From Wenjunlia vitaminophila DSM 41686 (GTDB lineage: Bacteria > Actinomycetota > Actinomycetes > Streptomycetales > Streptomycetaceae): a DNA stretch of 64,000 nt. The notes below the pieces were generated by a model, which worked only from the letters and a program-made list of their open reading frames with translations, was not told the DNA's origin and searched no databases. This document shows positions 34,947 to 43,730 of this stretch, in pieces (within the stretch, counting starts at the first letter, position 1; every line of letters starts with the position of its first letter). Where the stretch lies: positions 126,565-190,564 of the forward strand of contig NZ_KB904691.1 in the NCBI RefSeq assembly GCF_000380165.1, given 5' to 3'. A program made the translations under genes and the position numbers.

Positions 34947-35570
34947 GTGGCACCGTACGACGTCAAGCGAGAGCGGAAAGAGTTCTACGCGCCCAAGAAC
35001 ACGGCGTGGGCCGTCGTGGACGTTCCCGAACAGCAGTTCATCGCCATCGACGGTACGGGCAACCCCAACACGGCGCCCGCCTACGTCAGCGCGGTCGAGG
35101 CCCTCTACGCGGTCGCCTACACCCTCAAGTTCGCCAGCAAGCACACGGCGGACGGCGACTTCGTCGTCGCTCCGCTGGAGGGACTGTGGTGGGCGGACCA
35201 GCCCGAAGCCTTCACCACCCGGGCCAAGGACACCTGGAAGTGGACCATGCTCATCACCATGCCCTCCTGGATCACCGAGGAGATGATCGAGGACGCCCAG
35301 CAAACCGCGCTGGCCAAGAAGAAGAACCCCGCGATCTCCCAGCTCCGGCACCTCACCCTTCACGAAGGCCCCAGCGCCCAGGTGCTGCACATCGGCTCCT
35401 ACGACGACGAGGCACCCGTGCTCCGCGAACTCCACCACACCTACCTCTCCGCCAACGGCCTGCGGCCAACGGGCCTGCACCACGAGATCTACCTCAGCGA
35501 CCCCCGCAAGACCGCTCCCGAGAAGCTGAAGACCATCCTGCGCCAGCCAGTCGAAGACCTCGACAGGTAG
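34947..35570 (+). CDS. GyrI-like small-molecule-binding domain protein
   Basis: 207 aa. Begins MAPYDVKRERKEFYAPKN, then VVDVPEQQFIAIDGTGNPN and LEGLWWADQPEAF, the features of GyrI-like (SBM/PF06445) proteins of this length. Such domains bind small hydrophobic ligands or hydrolyse cyclopropanoid compounds; the ligand here is unknown. GTG 34947 has AGGAAG about ten bases upstream. It lies directly after the dead transposase. Confidence 0.88.
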   Translation: MAPYDVKRERKEFYAPKNTAWAVVDVPEQQFIAIDGTGNPNTAPAYVSAVEALYAVAYTLKFASKHTADGDFVVAPLEGLWWADQPEAFTTRAKDTWKWTMLITMPSWITEEMIEDAQQTALAKKKNPAISQLRHLTLHEGPSAQVLHIGSYDDEAPVLRELHHTYLSANGLRPTGLHHEIYLSDPRKTAPEKLKTILRQPVEDLDR

Positions 35571-35805
35571 GCCCTGGTGCCCACCGCACGACGACCCGCC
35601 CTCACCTCAGTTGCCCCGAGGTCGTAAGGGGACTTCTCGTTACGCCGTGTGGCTTCGCGACGGACCAGCCGGCCCGTAGGACGTACGGGGCGGGGCGCCG
35701 GGCGGTGGCGAGGTCCGGCGTGCGTCCGCGGAAGTCGGCCGGGATACCGTCGAGGTGAGGCGCCGGAGGCGGGTCCGGTGACCGGCGACACGAACCCGCC
35801 CCGGG

Positions 35806-36093
35806 GTGTCGGTGCTGGGCCGCGGGGACCTCGTGGCCGTCCCCCCGGTCTGGCTGACCCACGGCCCCGGCCCCCACTGGCGGGTGCCGTTCTCCGCCGA
35901 CGCCCACCTCACCGACCAGGACCGGCTGCGCGGCGCCCTTGCGGCCGCCATGGGCAGGCTCGGGGCACCGGAGGCGGACGACGCGCTGACCGGTCTCAGC
36001 GCGGCGCAGCGCGCTCGCCGGAACGCGGTGTTGAGCGCCCGGCTCCGGGAGGTCAACCACCGCAGCGTCACGCGGGAGGTGCGGCCCTGGTGA
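35806..36093 (+). CDS. Small hypothetical protein
   Basis: 95 aa. I do not recognise the family. The frame has a balanced composition (MSVLGRGDLVAVPPVWLTHG, then a helical LRGALAAAMGRLGAPEADDA and LTGLSAAQRARRNAVLSARL) rather than the Arg/Pro/Gly bias of shadow frames, and the opposite-strand frame is less protein-like. Its GTG start has no strong Shine-Dalgarno. The convergent RNHCP gene ends at 36175. Confidence 0.45.
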   Translation: MSVLGRGDLVAVPPVWLTHGPGPHWRVPFSADAHLTDQDRLRGALAAAMGRLGAPEADDALTGLSAAQRARRNAVLSARLREVNHRSVTREVRPW

Positions 36094-36174
36094 GGCACGA
36101 CCTGCCGTGCCGTGACCGACCGCCCGGGGCCGCGCGGCAGCGAGTGTGCCGCTGCCGGCGGCCCCGGTCGGGTC

Positions 36175-36606
36175 TCACAGGGTGAGGAGGGTGCGACTGG
36201 CCATGGTGGTGTCCCGGAGCGGTCTGACCGCGAGGCGCACCAGGGCCAGGGCGTTGTCGTCGCCGGCGATGCGGTTGGCGCTGAGCTCACCGCAGGACAG
36301 GCAGTGGTGGATGATCATCCACTCACCGTCCTGCCGTACCGACAGGCTCAGCGCCTCCATCCGTCCACGGCAGCCCGAGGCCCGGTCACCGGGGACGCGG
36401 TGGTCCACGTGGAGGCTGGTCAGGCAGGTGGGGCAGTGGTTGCGGTGGGCGGTGCCCGGGGCGTCAGGGGACACCTCGAGCCGGCAGCCGACGCACCGGA
36501 AGGCGTTGCCCCGGTGCCCGCCCTGGGTGTGCAGGACGTCCTTGTGCCGCTGTGGGCGCCGAAGTCGGTTCCGTTCCCGTGGCAGTTTCCGTCGTGGCAT
36601 GGTCAT
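36175..36606 (-). CDS. RNHCP zinc-ribbon protein 1
   Basis: 143 aa. Zinc-knuckle pairs FRCVGC (C38, C41), RNHCPTC (C58, C61) and HHCLSCGEL (C102, C105), with the family-defining RNHCP around residue 55. The N-terminal 30 residues are strongly basic (PRRKLPRERNRLRRPQRHK), which could contact nucleic acid. Function of RNHCP proteins is unknown. ATG 36606 follows AAGGA. It lies 19 bp downstream of a paralogue and is surely cotranscribed with it. Confidence 0.85.
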   Translation of the reverse strand: MTMPRRKLPRERNRLRRPQRHKDVLHTQGGHRGNAFRCVGCRLEVSPDAPGTAHRNHCPTCLTSLHVDHRVPGDRASGCRGRMEALSLSVRQDGEWMIIHHCLSCGELSANRIAGDDNALALVRLAVRPLRDTTMASRTLLTL

Positions 36607-36625
36607 CTGGTCCTTCCGGCCCGGG

Positions 36626-37009
36626 TCACAGGGTGCCGAACGCTTCGAGCGGGAACGGCGCCTGCGCCAGCGGCCGTACGGCGATGCGCATCAGGATGAG
36701 CTGGTTGTCGTCCGTGCAGACCGGGTTGGACGTGAGCTCGTCGCAGCGCACGCAGCGGTGGATGACCATCCAGTCGCCGGTGCGCAGCACGGCGATGGCG
36801 ATCGGGGTCATGCGTGCGCGGCACTCGCTGGTACCGCCCTCGACGTGGTCGGTGACGTGCTGGGAGTGCAGGCACGAGGGGCAGTGGTTCCGCCGGGTTC
36901 CGTCGGCGGCGAAGGTGGAGACGGTCAGTCCGCACCAGGCACAGGTGAAGGTCCCGACCTTCAGGGTGTGCTGGTGGCTGCTGGAACGGGGGTTGTTGGG
37001 GTTGGACAC
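36626..37009 (-). CDS. RNHCP zinc-ribbon protein 2
   Basis: 127 aa from GTG 37009, which has AAGGAG eight bases upstream (an in-frame ATG at 37048 is less likely). Same layout as its neighbour: FTCAWCG (C23, C26), RRNHCPSC (C43, C46) and HRCVRCDEL (C86, C89), followed by ILMRIAVRPLAQ, matching VRLAVRPL in the paralogue. Core identity between the two is clear, so they arose by tandem duplication. This copy has an Asn/Ser-rich rather than basic N-terminus. Confidence 0.85.
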   Translation of the reverse strand: MSNPNNPRSSSHQHTLKVGTFTCAWCGLTVSTFAADGTRRNHCPSCLHSQHVTDHVEGGTSECRARMTPIAIAVLRTGDWMVIHRCVRCDELTSNPVCTDDNQLILMRIAVRPLAQAPFPLEAFGTL

Positions 37010-37292
37010 CCGGGGTGCTCCTTGCTGGAACGTTGACGATGACAGCAAGAGCAGGCCGAGCGCCCTCGACGTACCCGGTTGCGGGCGAGGAAGGGCACCA
37101 CGGATCGCCGTCCGGACGCCGCACGGAACGGTGGCGGAGGGAACGGACGGTTACGCGGTACGCCGAGGGGTGCTCGGCGCGGGCCGGGGCATCAAACACT
37201 CTTCCTAGGGCGAACAGCCCGGGTGACGATCGGTACGGGACCGTCAGCCTAGGACGGCCCCGCGGGCCGACGCCAGCGAATTATCCGGCGGT

Positions 37293-38654
37293 TCAGGCCC
37301 TGGTCACCAGCGTCTTGGTGTGCTCGCGGACCTTCTCCCGGGACATGTAGGAGTCGGTGTACTCGAAGTCCTGGAGCCGCGCCGGGGTGCTGGCCAGGAA
37401 CCCGGTGCGGACGAAGTCGTCGCCCGCCACCGCGTTGAGCAGCCAGTTGGCGCCCACCCGGAACTTGGCCACGCCGGTGCGCAGCGCGATCAGGTGGTAG
37501 CCGCGGGCGACGGCCTGGGCCGGGAGGCCGGTCAGCTCGATGCCGAGGGGCTTGGAGACGGCGTCCGCGCCACCGAGGTCCACCACGAGGCCGAGGTCCC
37601 GGTGCCGGTAGGGCTCGAGGGCACGGCCGCGCAGCGACGCCACCACGTTGTCCGCGGCGGTCCTGCCCTGCCGCTGGGCGTGCTGGGCGGTCGGCGGGCA
37701 GATCGCCCCCTGCCCCTGCACCAGGTCGGGCACGGCCGCCGCGTCGCCGAGGGAGAAGACCCCGTCGAGGTTGGGCACCGCGAGTTCCGGGGTGACCACG
37801 AGACGTCCCTTGATCGTCTCTGCCCCGAGCGTTCCGACGAGGGGACTCGCCGCCACCCCGGCGGTCCAGATCAGGGTGCGGCAGGGCAGTACCCTCCCGT
37901 CGGTGAGCCGGACCCGGTCGGCGGTGACCTCGTCCACGGACACCTCGAGGGAGACCTCCACGCCGCGGGCCCGCATCAGGTCCAGGGCGCGGTGGCCGAG
38001 GCGCTCCCCCAGCTCGGGCATCAGGCGCGGCGCGATGTCCACGATGTGCCAGCGGACCAGTGAGGGGTCAAGACGGGGGTACCGCTCGCGGCAGGCCGCC
38101 GTGGTGAGCCGCTGGAGGTGGGCCGCGGTCTCGGTCCCCGCGTAGCCGCCGCCCACCACCACGAACTGGAGCCGGGACCTGCGTTCCTCCTCGTCCGTGG
38201 TGGCCGACGCCAGGTCGAGTTGGGCGATCACGTGGTCCCGGATGTAGGCGGCCTCGGCGAGGGTCTTCATGCCCCTGGCGTGCTCGTCGAGACCGGGGAT
38301 GTCGAAGGTGCGGGTGATGCTGCCGGGAGCGAGGACGAGCCGGTCGTACGGCACGTTGACCATCTCGTCGGTGATCTTCCGGACGACGCAGACCTTGGCC
38401 TGGGTGTCCACGCCGACCACCCCGCCGGGGATGATGTCCGTCCGCCTGAGCACCCGGCGCAGCGACACGGCCACCGACTGGGTGGTGAGCACGCCGGAGG
38501 AGATGTGCGGGAGCAGCGGCAGGTAGACCTGGTAGCTGTACGGCGTGACCAGGGTGATCTCGGCCTCCTCGGCGGTCAGCCTGCGCTCCAGGCGGCGCGC
38601 ACAGGTGACGCCGGCGAAGCCACCGCCGACCACGACGATTCGGGAGCGTTCCAT
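37293..38654 (-). CDS. NADH dehydrogenase type II (NDH-2-like)
   Basis: 453 aa FAD/NAD(P)-dependent oxidoreductase. FAD motif VVVGGGFAGVTCARRLE (about 7-23), NAD motif FVVVGGGYAGTETAAHL (about 160-176), the second FAD segment GVFSLGDAAAVPD (about 305-317) and a C-terminal amphipathic region (from about 390, ending EKVREHTKTLVTRA) that attaches such enzymes to the membrane. It passes electrons from NADH to quinone without proton pumping. ATG 38654; divergent from the Tat lipoprotein gene across 322 bp. Confidence 0.9.
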   Translation of the reverse strand: MERSRIVVVGGGFAGVTCARRLERRLTAEEAEITLVTPYSYQVYLPLLPHISSGVLTTQSVAVSLRRVLRRTDIIPGGVVGVDTQAKVCVVRKITDEMVNVPYDRLVLAPGSITRTFDIPGLDEHARGMKTLAEAAYIRDHVIAQLDLASATTDEEERRSRLQFVVVGGGYAGTETAAHLQRLTTAACRERYPRLDPSLVRWHIVDIAPRLMPELGERLGHRALDLMRARGVEVSLEVSVDEVTADRVRLTDGRVLPCRTLIWTAGVAASPLVGTLGAETIKGRLVVTPELAVPNLDGVFSLGDAAAVPDLVQGQGAICPPTAQHAQRQGRTAADNVVASLRGRALEPYRHRDLGLVVDLGGADAVSKPLGIELTGLPAQAVARGYHLIALRTGVAKFRVGANWLLNAVAGDDFVRTGFLASTPARLQDFEYTDSYMSREKVREHTKTLVTRA

Positions 38655-38976
38655 GAGTCATCCCTCGCTGGCGCTGGTGTGGGCCCGGCGGTGGTGTGGG
38701 CCGGCGGCCCCTGGGGTGCCGGTCCTGCGACCACGGTCGCCACACCGCCGGGGGGCGGGTCCGCGCGACACGGCCCGCGACCTCTTCGGCCTCTTCTGCC
38801 CGTTCCGTCCTTCCCCACACGTTCCGTCGGACAACCGGGTTCCCGGCCCGGCGGCTCCCATGCCGGAGCGGTCGTGGTGCTCCGCTCGGCGGCCAGCGGT
38901 TTGCCGCGCCGCCCGGCCCGTCCGAGGATGGGCACAAGATCCTCAAAGCACACACACCGACAAAAGGTGATCGGGG
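38655..38976. other. Divergent intergenic region, NDH-2 - Tat lipoprotein
   Basis: 322 bp. The right end is A/T-richer (CAAGATCCTCAAAGCACAC) and contains AAAGGTGA as the ribosome binding site of the rightward gene. The rest is GC-rich. Frames on both strands here are Arg/Gly/Pro-rich and unsupported. I see no defined operator. Confidence 0.45.
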
Positions 38977-40524
38977 ATGAAGGACCTGGGGTGCGACACC
39001 GGCCGGGCGACACCCCGGCGCCGGTTCCTCGGCTACTGCGCGGCCGGTATCGGGGCGCTGTCCCTTGCGGGGTGCGACCGTGCGTCCACGGACGGCCACC
39101 GGGACTCCTCGCCGGCGGAGCGCGACCTGCCGGGCACCTCGGACTGGCGGGTCGTCGACCGCGGTCCTGACGACGCGATCCTCGGGTACGCCGACCAGGT
39201 GAGCGTGCGGCCCGGCCAGCCGCTGGCCCTGCGGGTCTCGACGACCGCCCGTCGTTTCCGGGTGTCCGCCTTCCGGGTCGGCTGGTACCAGGGCGCCCAG
39301 GCGAGGCTGGTGTGGCGTTCCGAGCGGGTCCCGGGACGGGAACAGCGGGCACCGGACCTCCACCCCCTCACCCGCACGGTGCGTGCCGGCTGGCGCCGGA
39401 CGCTCACCGTGGACACCGAGGGCTGGCCGGAGGGCGCCTACCTGCTGCGTCTCGACGCCGACGAGGGCCACCAGCGCTACGTCCCCGTGGTGGTCCGCTC
39501 GGCCAGCGGCGCGGGACGCACCGTGCTGCTCCACGCGCCGGCGACGTGGCAGGCGTACAACGGCTGGGGCGGCTACAGCCTCTACTCGGGGCAGGACGGC
39601 GGCTACCAGCAGCGGTCCACGATCGTCAGCTTCGACCGGCCCTACGACGGCAGCGGCGCCGAGAAGTTCCTGGTCTACGAGCGGGCCGCGGTGGTGCTCG
39701 CCGAGCGCCTCGGCATCCCGTTGGCCTACACCACGGGCATCGACGTGCACCGCGACCCCGGTGTGCTGAGGAAGGCCACCGCGGTGGTCGTGCTCGGCCA
39801 CGACGAGTACTGGACGCCCCGTCAGCGCCGGGAGCTGGTCCGGGCGCGGGACGCCGGAACGAACGTCGCCATCCTCGGCGCCAACACCTGTTTCCGCCGG
39901 GTCAGGTTGGAGACCCACGGCGACGAGCCCGGGCACCGCCCCGGCCGCAGCGTCGTCTGTTACAAGAGCTCGTTCGCCCGGGACCCGAGTTACCCGGCCC
40001 GGCCCGATCTGGTGACCACCGACTTCCGCTCGGGTCCCGGTGCCGATCCGGAGTCCTCGTTCACCGGCGTCCTGTACGAGGGGTTCCCCACGGACGCGCC
40101 CTACGTCGTCCACCAGCCCCGCCACTGGCTCTTCGAGGGAACCGGCGTGCGGCAGGGACAGGCGTTCGACCACCTGGTCGGGGTCGAGTACGACCGGGTC
40201 ACCCCGACGGCCCCCACGCCGCGGCGCATCGAGATCGTCGCCCACTCGCCCCTGCGGTGCAACGGCGAACGGAGCCACCAGGACTCGGCGTACTACACCG
40301 TGCCCAGCGGCGCCGGCGTCTTCGCGACCGGCACCATGCGCTGGGTCGAGGCGTTGATGGCCGGGACCCGGGACAACGGCCGCAACCACGCGATGGACGC
40401 GGCGACCGGCGCGTTCGTCACCCGGACCACGGAGAACCTGCTGCGCGCCTTCGCCGAGGGCCCCGCCGCCCGGCACCGACCGCAGCCGCGGCGCAACGTG
40501 GAGGAGGTCTACGGGCGGTCTTGA
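38977..40524 (+). CDS. Tat-exported lipoprotein related to N,N-dimethylformamidase large subunit
   Basis: 515 aa. N-terminus RRRFLGYCAAGIGALSLAGC combines a twin-arginine signal with a lipobox (Cys about 33), so it should be folded before export and then lipid-anchored. After a short linker the protein carries a beta-rich stretch with FRVSAFRVGWYQGAQARLVW and TVLLHAPATWQAYNGWGGYS, followed by VLGHDEYWTPRQRRELVRAR and NVAILGANTCFRRVRL. These fit the N,N-dimethylformamidase beta-subunit C-terminal-like family (PF20254), where a Tyr/Glu-coordinated mononuclear iron is used. Whether this protein is an amidase is unknown. ATG 38977 follows AAAGGTGA. Confidence 0.82.
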   Translation: MKDLGCDTGRATPRRRFLGYCAAGIGALSLAGCDRASTDGHRDSSPAERDLPGTSDWRVVDRGPDDAILGYADQVSVRPGQPLALRVSTTARRFRVSAFRVGWYQGAQARLVWRSERVPGREQRAPDLHPLTRTVRAGWRRTLTVDTEGWPEGAYLLRLDADEGHQRYVPVVVRSASGAGRTVLLHAPATWQAYNGWGGYSLYSGQDGGYQQRSTIVSFDRPYDGSGAEKFLVYERAAVVLAERLGIPLAYTTGIDVHRDPGVLRKATAVVVLGHDEYWTPRQRRELVRARDAGTNVAILGANTCFRRVRLETHGDEPGHRPGRSVVCYKSSFARDPSYPARPDLVTTDFRSGPGADPESSFTGVLYEGFPTDAPYVVHQPRHWLFEGTGVRQGQAFDHLVGVEYDRVTPTAPTPRRIEIVAHSPLRCNGERSHQDSAYYTVPSGAGVFATGTMRWVEALMAGTRDNGRNHAMDAATGAFVTRTTENLLRAFAEGPAARHRPQPRRNVEEVYGRS

Positions 40525-40538
40525 ATCCTCCCGGGAGC

Positions 40539-41570
40539 TCAGCCCCGCTGTCTGCGGCGGCGGCTCCACTCCAGCAGTTCGTCGGCCGAACGGGTGTTGA
40601 TCACGCGTTCCTCCGGCACGCCGCACTCCGCGGCGCGGACGCAGCCGAGGATCTGCCAGTCGAGCTGCCCGGGGGCGTGGGCGTCGCTGTCGATGGCGAA
40701 GTCCACCCCTTCCCGCAGGGCCTGGCTGATCAACCGGCGTGGCGGGTCCGCGCGCTCCGGCCGGCAGTTGATCTCCACCGCGGTACCCGTCTCGGCGCAG
40801 GCGGCGAAGACCGCGGCGGCGTCGAACGCGCTCTCCGGCCGGCCGCGCCCGGTGAGCAGGCGGCCGGTGCAGTGCCCCAGGACGTCCACCCGGGGGTGCC
40901 GCACCGCGGTGACCATCCGCTGGGTCATCGCCGCGGCCTCCGACCTGAGCCCGGAGTGCACGGAGGCGACCACGATGTCCAGCCTCTCCAGCAGCTCGGG
41001 GTCCTGGTCCAGGCTGCCGTCGCTGAGGATGTCGCACTCGATCCCGGTGAGCAGCCGGAACGAGGACAGCGCGGCGTTGAGCTCGGTGACGCGGTCCAAC
41101 TGCACCCGCAGCCGCTCCGGGGACAGGCCGCGGGCCACGGTCAGCCGGGGCGAGTGGTCGGTCAGCACCGCCCACTGGTGCCCCAGGTCCCGGGCCGCGA
41201 ACGCCATCGTCTCGATCGGGCTGGCGCCGTCGGACCAGTCCGAGTGCAGGTGGCAGTCCCCGCGCAGCGTCTCCCGCAGCGCCTGGCCGGCGGGGGTGTG
41301 CTCGACGCGGCCGCGCTCCTCGAGCACCGCCAGGTAGTCGGGGACACCGCCCTGCATGCTCTGGTGCACCACGGCGGCTGTGGTCACCCCGATGCCGCGC
41401 AGCTCGGTGAGGGTGCGGGTGCGGTGGCGGCGCAGCAGTTCGTCGCCGCGCAGTGCGGCCACGGTGGCCGCGGCGGTGCGGAACGCCCGCACCCGGTAGG
41501 TGGGGGCCCCGTCCCGTTCCAGTAGGAACGCGATCCGCTCCAGTGCCCACACCGGGTCCGTCCCGGTCAT
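40539..41570 (-). CDS. PHP-domain phosphoesterase with PolX-type HhH N-terminus
   Basis: 343 aa. Residues about 1-90 (ALERIAFLLERDGAPTYRVR and LTELRGIGVTTAAVVHQSM) match the helix-hairpin-helix domain of family X DNA polymerases. Residues about 105-335 are a PHP domain with all metal motifs: GDCHLHSDWSDG, VLTDHSP, GIECDILSDG, ASVHSG, GHCTGR and AIDSDAHAPGQ. The polymerase palm/thumb is absent, so this keeps only the DNA-contact and nuclease/phosphoesterase parts of a bacterial PolX. It is the last gene of a Ku-ligase-PHP unit, 47 bp after the ligase. It is therefore a good candidate end-processing enzyme. ATG 41570 has AAGGAGG upstream. Confidence 0.88.
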   Translation of the reverse strand: MTGTDPVWALERIAFLLERDGAPTYRVRAFRTAAATVAALRGDELLRRHRTRTLTELRGIGVTTAAVVHQSMQGGVPDYLAVLEERGRVEHTPAGQALRETLRGDCHLHSDWSDGASPIETMAFAARDLGHQWAVLTDHSPRLTVARGLSPERLRVQLDRVTELNAALSSFRLLTGIECDILSDGSLDQDPELLERLDIVVASVHSGLRSEAAAMTQRMVTAVRHPRVDVLGHCTGRLLTGRGRPESAFDAAAVFAACAETGTAVEINCRPERADPPRRLISQALREGVDFAIDSDAHAPGQLDWQILGCVRAAECGVPEERVINTRSADELLEWSRRRRQRG

Positions 41571-41617
41571 CTCGCGCCTCCTTCCGTCCCCGCCCGCCAG
41601 CAACGGGCCCCCCGGCG

Positions 41618-42595
41618 TCACGGCACCTCCCGGTTCCCCCCGCTCAGCCCGCGCCACACCGGCTGCCGCAGGTACCCCGAGTCCGTCCACTCGCGGAACT
41701 CGACCCTCGCGGTGAGCACCGGACGCACCCACCGCACGGGTTCGGGGCGGTCCAGGGCCTGTCGGGCGTTGACGAACGGGGGCTCGGTGGTCTGCAGGCG
41801 GGACAGCACCGCGCCCAGCCTGCGCCGCTCCACCTGGGTGAAGCCTGAGCCCACCGCCCCGCAGTACCGCAGCAGGGCGCCCTCGTCCACGCCGACCAGC
41901 AGCGACTTCACCTCGGTGGCCCGGGGGCCGGCCGGAATCCAGCCGCCGATCCGCAGCTCCTCCGTGGTCTGGTGCTTGATCTTCAGCCAGTCCCTGGAGC
42001 GCACCCCGGGCCGGTAGACGGAGGTCAGCCGCTTGGCCATCACTCCTTCCAGGCCCATCTCCCCGGTCCACCGGGCGGCCTCGTCGCCGTGGCCCTCCCA
42101 GATCGGGGGGACACTGATCCGTTCCGCCTCGAGACCGAGGTCCTCGAGGCGGTGGCGCCTGGCCGTGTAGGGGTGCCCGGTGAGCAGTTCCCCGGACGCC
42201 CACAGCACGTCGAAGAGCATCAGTGCCACCGGGGTCCTGCGGGCACCGGCCCGGATGGCCGCGGGCCCGTTGAGGTGCATCCGCTCCTGGAGCCGACCGA
42301 AGCTGGGCCGTCCCGCGCGGTCGGGGGCGATGATCTCCCCGTCCAGGATCAGGTCGGTCCCGGGCAGCAGCGCGGAGAGTTCCTCGAGCTCCGGGTAGCG
42401 GAAGGCGACCTGGAGGCGGTTGCGCGAGACCAGGCGCAGCCTGCCGTCGCCGGGGAGGTACGCCACCACCCGCATGCCGTCCCACTTCACCTCGAACGCC
42501 CATGCGGTCTGGTCCCTGGGCAGCTCGGTGGCCGGTGTGGCCAGCATCGGTGCCAGCACCGGCAGCTCGCCCGGGGTGGGCTGTCCGAGGGCCAT
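41618..42595 (-). CDS. ligD: ATP-dependent DNA ligase, LigD-ligase-domain type
   Basis: 325 aa. Adenylation motif EVKWDGMRV (about 36-44) with the nucleophilic Lys, motif IIIa-like LDGEII (about 85-90), LFDVLWAS, GLEGVMAKRL (about 195-204) and WLKIKH (motif V), followed by an OB-fold. This is the ligase domain that in many bacteria forms part of multidomain LigD, here a separate protein. It seals double-strand breaks with Ku. It sits 6 bp after the ku stop and is certainly in the same operon. The polymerase domain is encoded divergently. Confidence 0.93.
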   Translation of the reverse strand: MALGQPTPGELPVLAPMLATPATELPRDQTAWAFEVKWDGMRVVAYLPGDGRLRLVSRNRLQVAFRYPELEELSALLPGTDLILDGEIIAPDRAGRPSFGRLQERMHLNGPAAIRAGARRTPVALMLFDVLWASGELLTGHPYTARRHRLEDLGLEAERISVPPIWEGHGDEAARWTGEMGLEGVMAKRLTSVYRPGVRSRDWLKIKHQTTEELRIGGWIPAGPRATEVKSLLVGVDEGALLRYCGAVGSGFTQVERRRLGAVLSRLQTTEPPFVNARQALDRPEPVRWVRPVLTARVEFREWTDSGYLRQPVWRGLSGGNREVP

Positions 42596-42601
42596 GACCG
42601 C

Positions 42602-43699
42602 TCAGGACGCCCGACGTCGGGGGGCCGGCTTCTTCCCCTTGTCCCCCTCGGCCTTGCCGCTCGCGCTCCTGCCGGAGGTGGTTCCCTTCCCCGCCGTCTT
42701 CTTCGCCGCCGTCTTCTTCGCCTGCGTCTTCTTCGCCGCGGCCCTCCCGGCGGTCTTCCGGCCCTCCCCCGCCGACTTCCCGGCGGCCTGGCCCGCCCCC
42801 GCGCCCCCTGCGGGCTTCCCGCCCGCGGCCTGCTTCGCCGTCCTGCGCCCGCCGCCCGTTCCGCCCCCGCCCGCCGCCAGCCGCTGCTCCTCCTCGGGCT
42901 CCTCCTGCGCCCCGGCGGCCCTGGCACGTCCCCGGGCCGCCTTGACGCTGCCGCGGAGCGCCGCCATCAGGTCGATGACCTCGCCCTCCTCCGGCCGTGC
43001 CGCCTCCTCGTGGGGCAGCTCGACCCCGTGCAGCCGGGCCTCGACCACCTGCCGCAGCGCGTCCTGGTACTCGTCGTGCAGCTCCCCGAGGTCGAAACCC
43101 TCACTGAGGGTGTCCATCAGCGACCTCGCCATCTTCAGCTCCTGGGGGCGCACCGAGGTGTCCCCCTCGGGGGCGGCGTCCTCGGCGGGGCGGATCTCGT
43201 CGGGCCAGAGCATCGTCTGCAGGACCAGGACGTCCTGCCGGGCGCGCAGCACCGCCAGTGACTCCCGGGTGCGCAGCGTCACCTTGGTGACGGCCAGTTG
43301 CCCGGCCTCCCGGAGGGCCTCGCGCAGCAGCACGTACGGTTTCGCGCCGGCCCGGTCCGCGCCGACGTAGTAGCTGCTGGAGAGCGCCACCGGGTCGATC
43401 TCGGAACTGTCCACGAACGCCAGGACGTCGATCAGCTTCTTGCTGGGCAGCGGCAGGTCGGCCAGGTCCTGGTCGTCGAGGACCACGGTGCGGCCGTCCG
43501 GCGACTGGTAGCCGCGGGCGATCTCCTCGTAGGGAACCTCCTTGCCCTCCTTCTCGCAGAACCGGTGCATGCGGATGCGGGAGCCATCCCTGGCGTGCAC
43601 CTGGTGGAGCGGAACACGATGCTCCTGGGTGGCGGAGAAGAGCTGGACCGGGATGCTGACCAACCCGAAGGAGATTGTTCCTTTCCATATACTCCGCAT
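42602..43699 (-). CDS. ku: Ku DNA end-binding protein
   Basis: 365 aa. The Ku core occupies about 1-260: MRSIWKGTISFGLVSIPVQL at the N-terminus, then HRFCEKEGKEVPYEEI. It forms a homodimeric ring on broken DNA ends and recruits the ligase. The last about 80 residues are a low-complexity Lys/Ala/Gly tail (AAKKTQAKKTAAKKTAGKG), as in actinobacterial Ku, thought to let Ku bind away from ends. First gene of the operon; ATG 43699 with AAGGAGGG upstream. Only 31 bp separate it from the divergent LigD polymerase gene. Confidence 0.95.
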   Translation of the reverse strand: MRSIWKGTISFGLVSIPVQLFSATQEHRVPLHQVHARDGSRIRMHRFCEKEGKEVPYEEIARGYQSPDGRTVVLDDQDLADLPLPSKKLIDVLAFVDSSEIDPVALSSSYYVGADRAGAKPYVLLREALREAGQLAVTKVTLRTRESLAVLRARQDVLVLQTMLWPDEIRPAEDAAPEGDTSVRPQELKMARSLMDTLSEGFDLGELHDEYQDALRQVVEARLHGVELPHEEAARPEEGEVIDLMAALRGSVKAARGRARAAGAQEEPEEEQRLAAGGGGTGGGRRTAKQAAGGKPAGGAGAGQAAGKSAGEGRKTAGRAAAKKTQAKKTAAKKTAGKGTTSGRSASGKAEGDKGKKPAPRRRAS

Positions 43700-43730
43700 G
43701 CTTTTGTCCCTCCTTGGGGACCTTCAGGTT
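43700..43730. promoter_or_regulatory. 31-bp divergent start region, ku - LigD polymerase
   Basis: Only 31 bp separate the two start codons. The interval holds the ku ribosome binding site (AAGGAGGG read on the minus strand, about 43706-43713), leaving no space for two promoters, so the -35/-10 boxes must lie in the opposing coding sequences or both genes have very short leaders. Confidence 0.6.

Noticed and set aside
38655-38976. Small protein in the NDH-2/lipoprotein gap
   Set aside because: Frames on both strands are Arg/Gly-rich, lack ribosome binding sites and show no recognisable motif.
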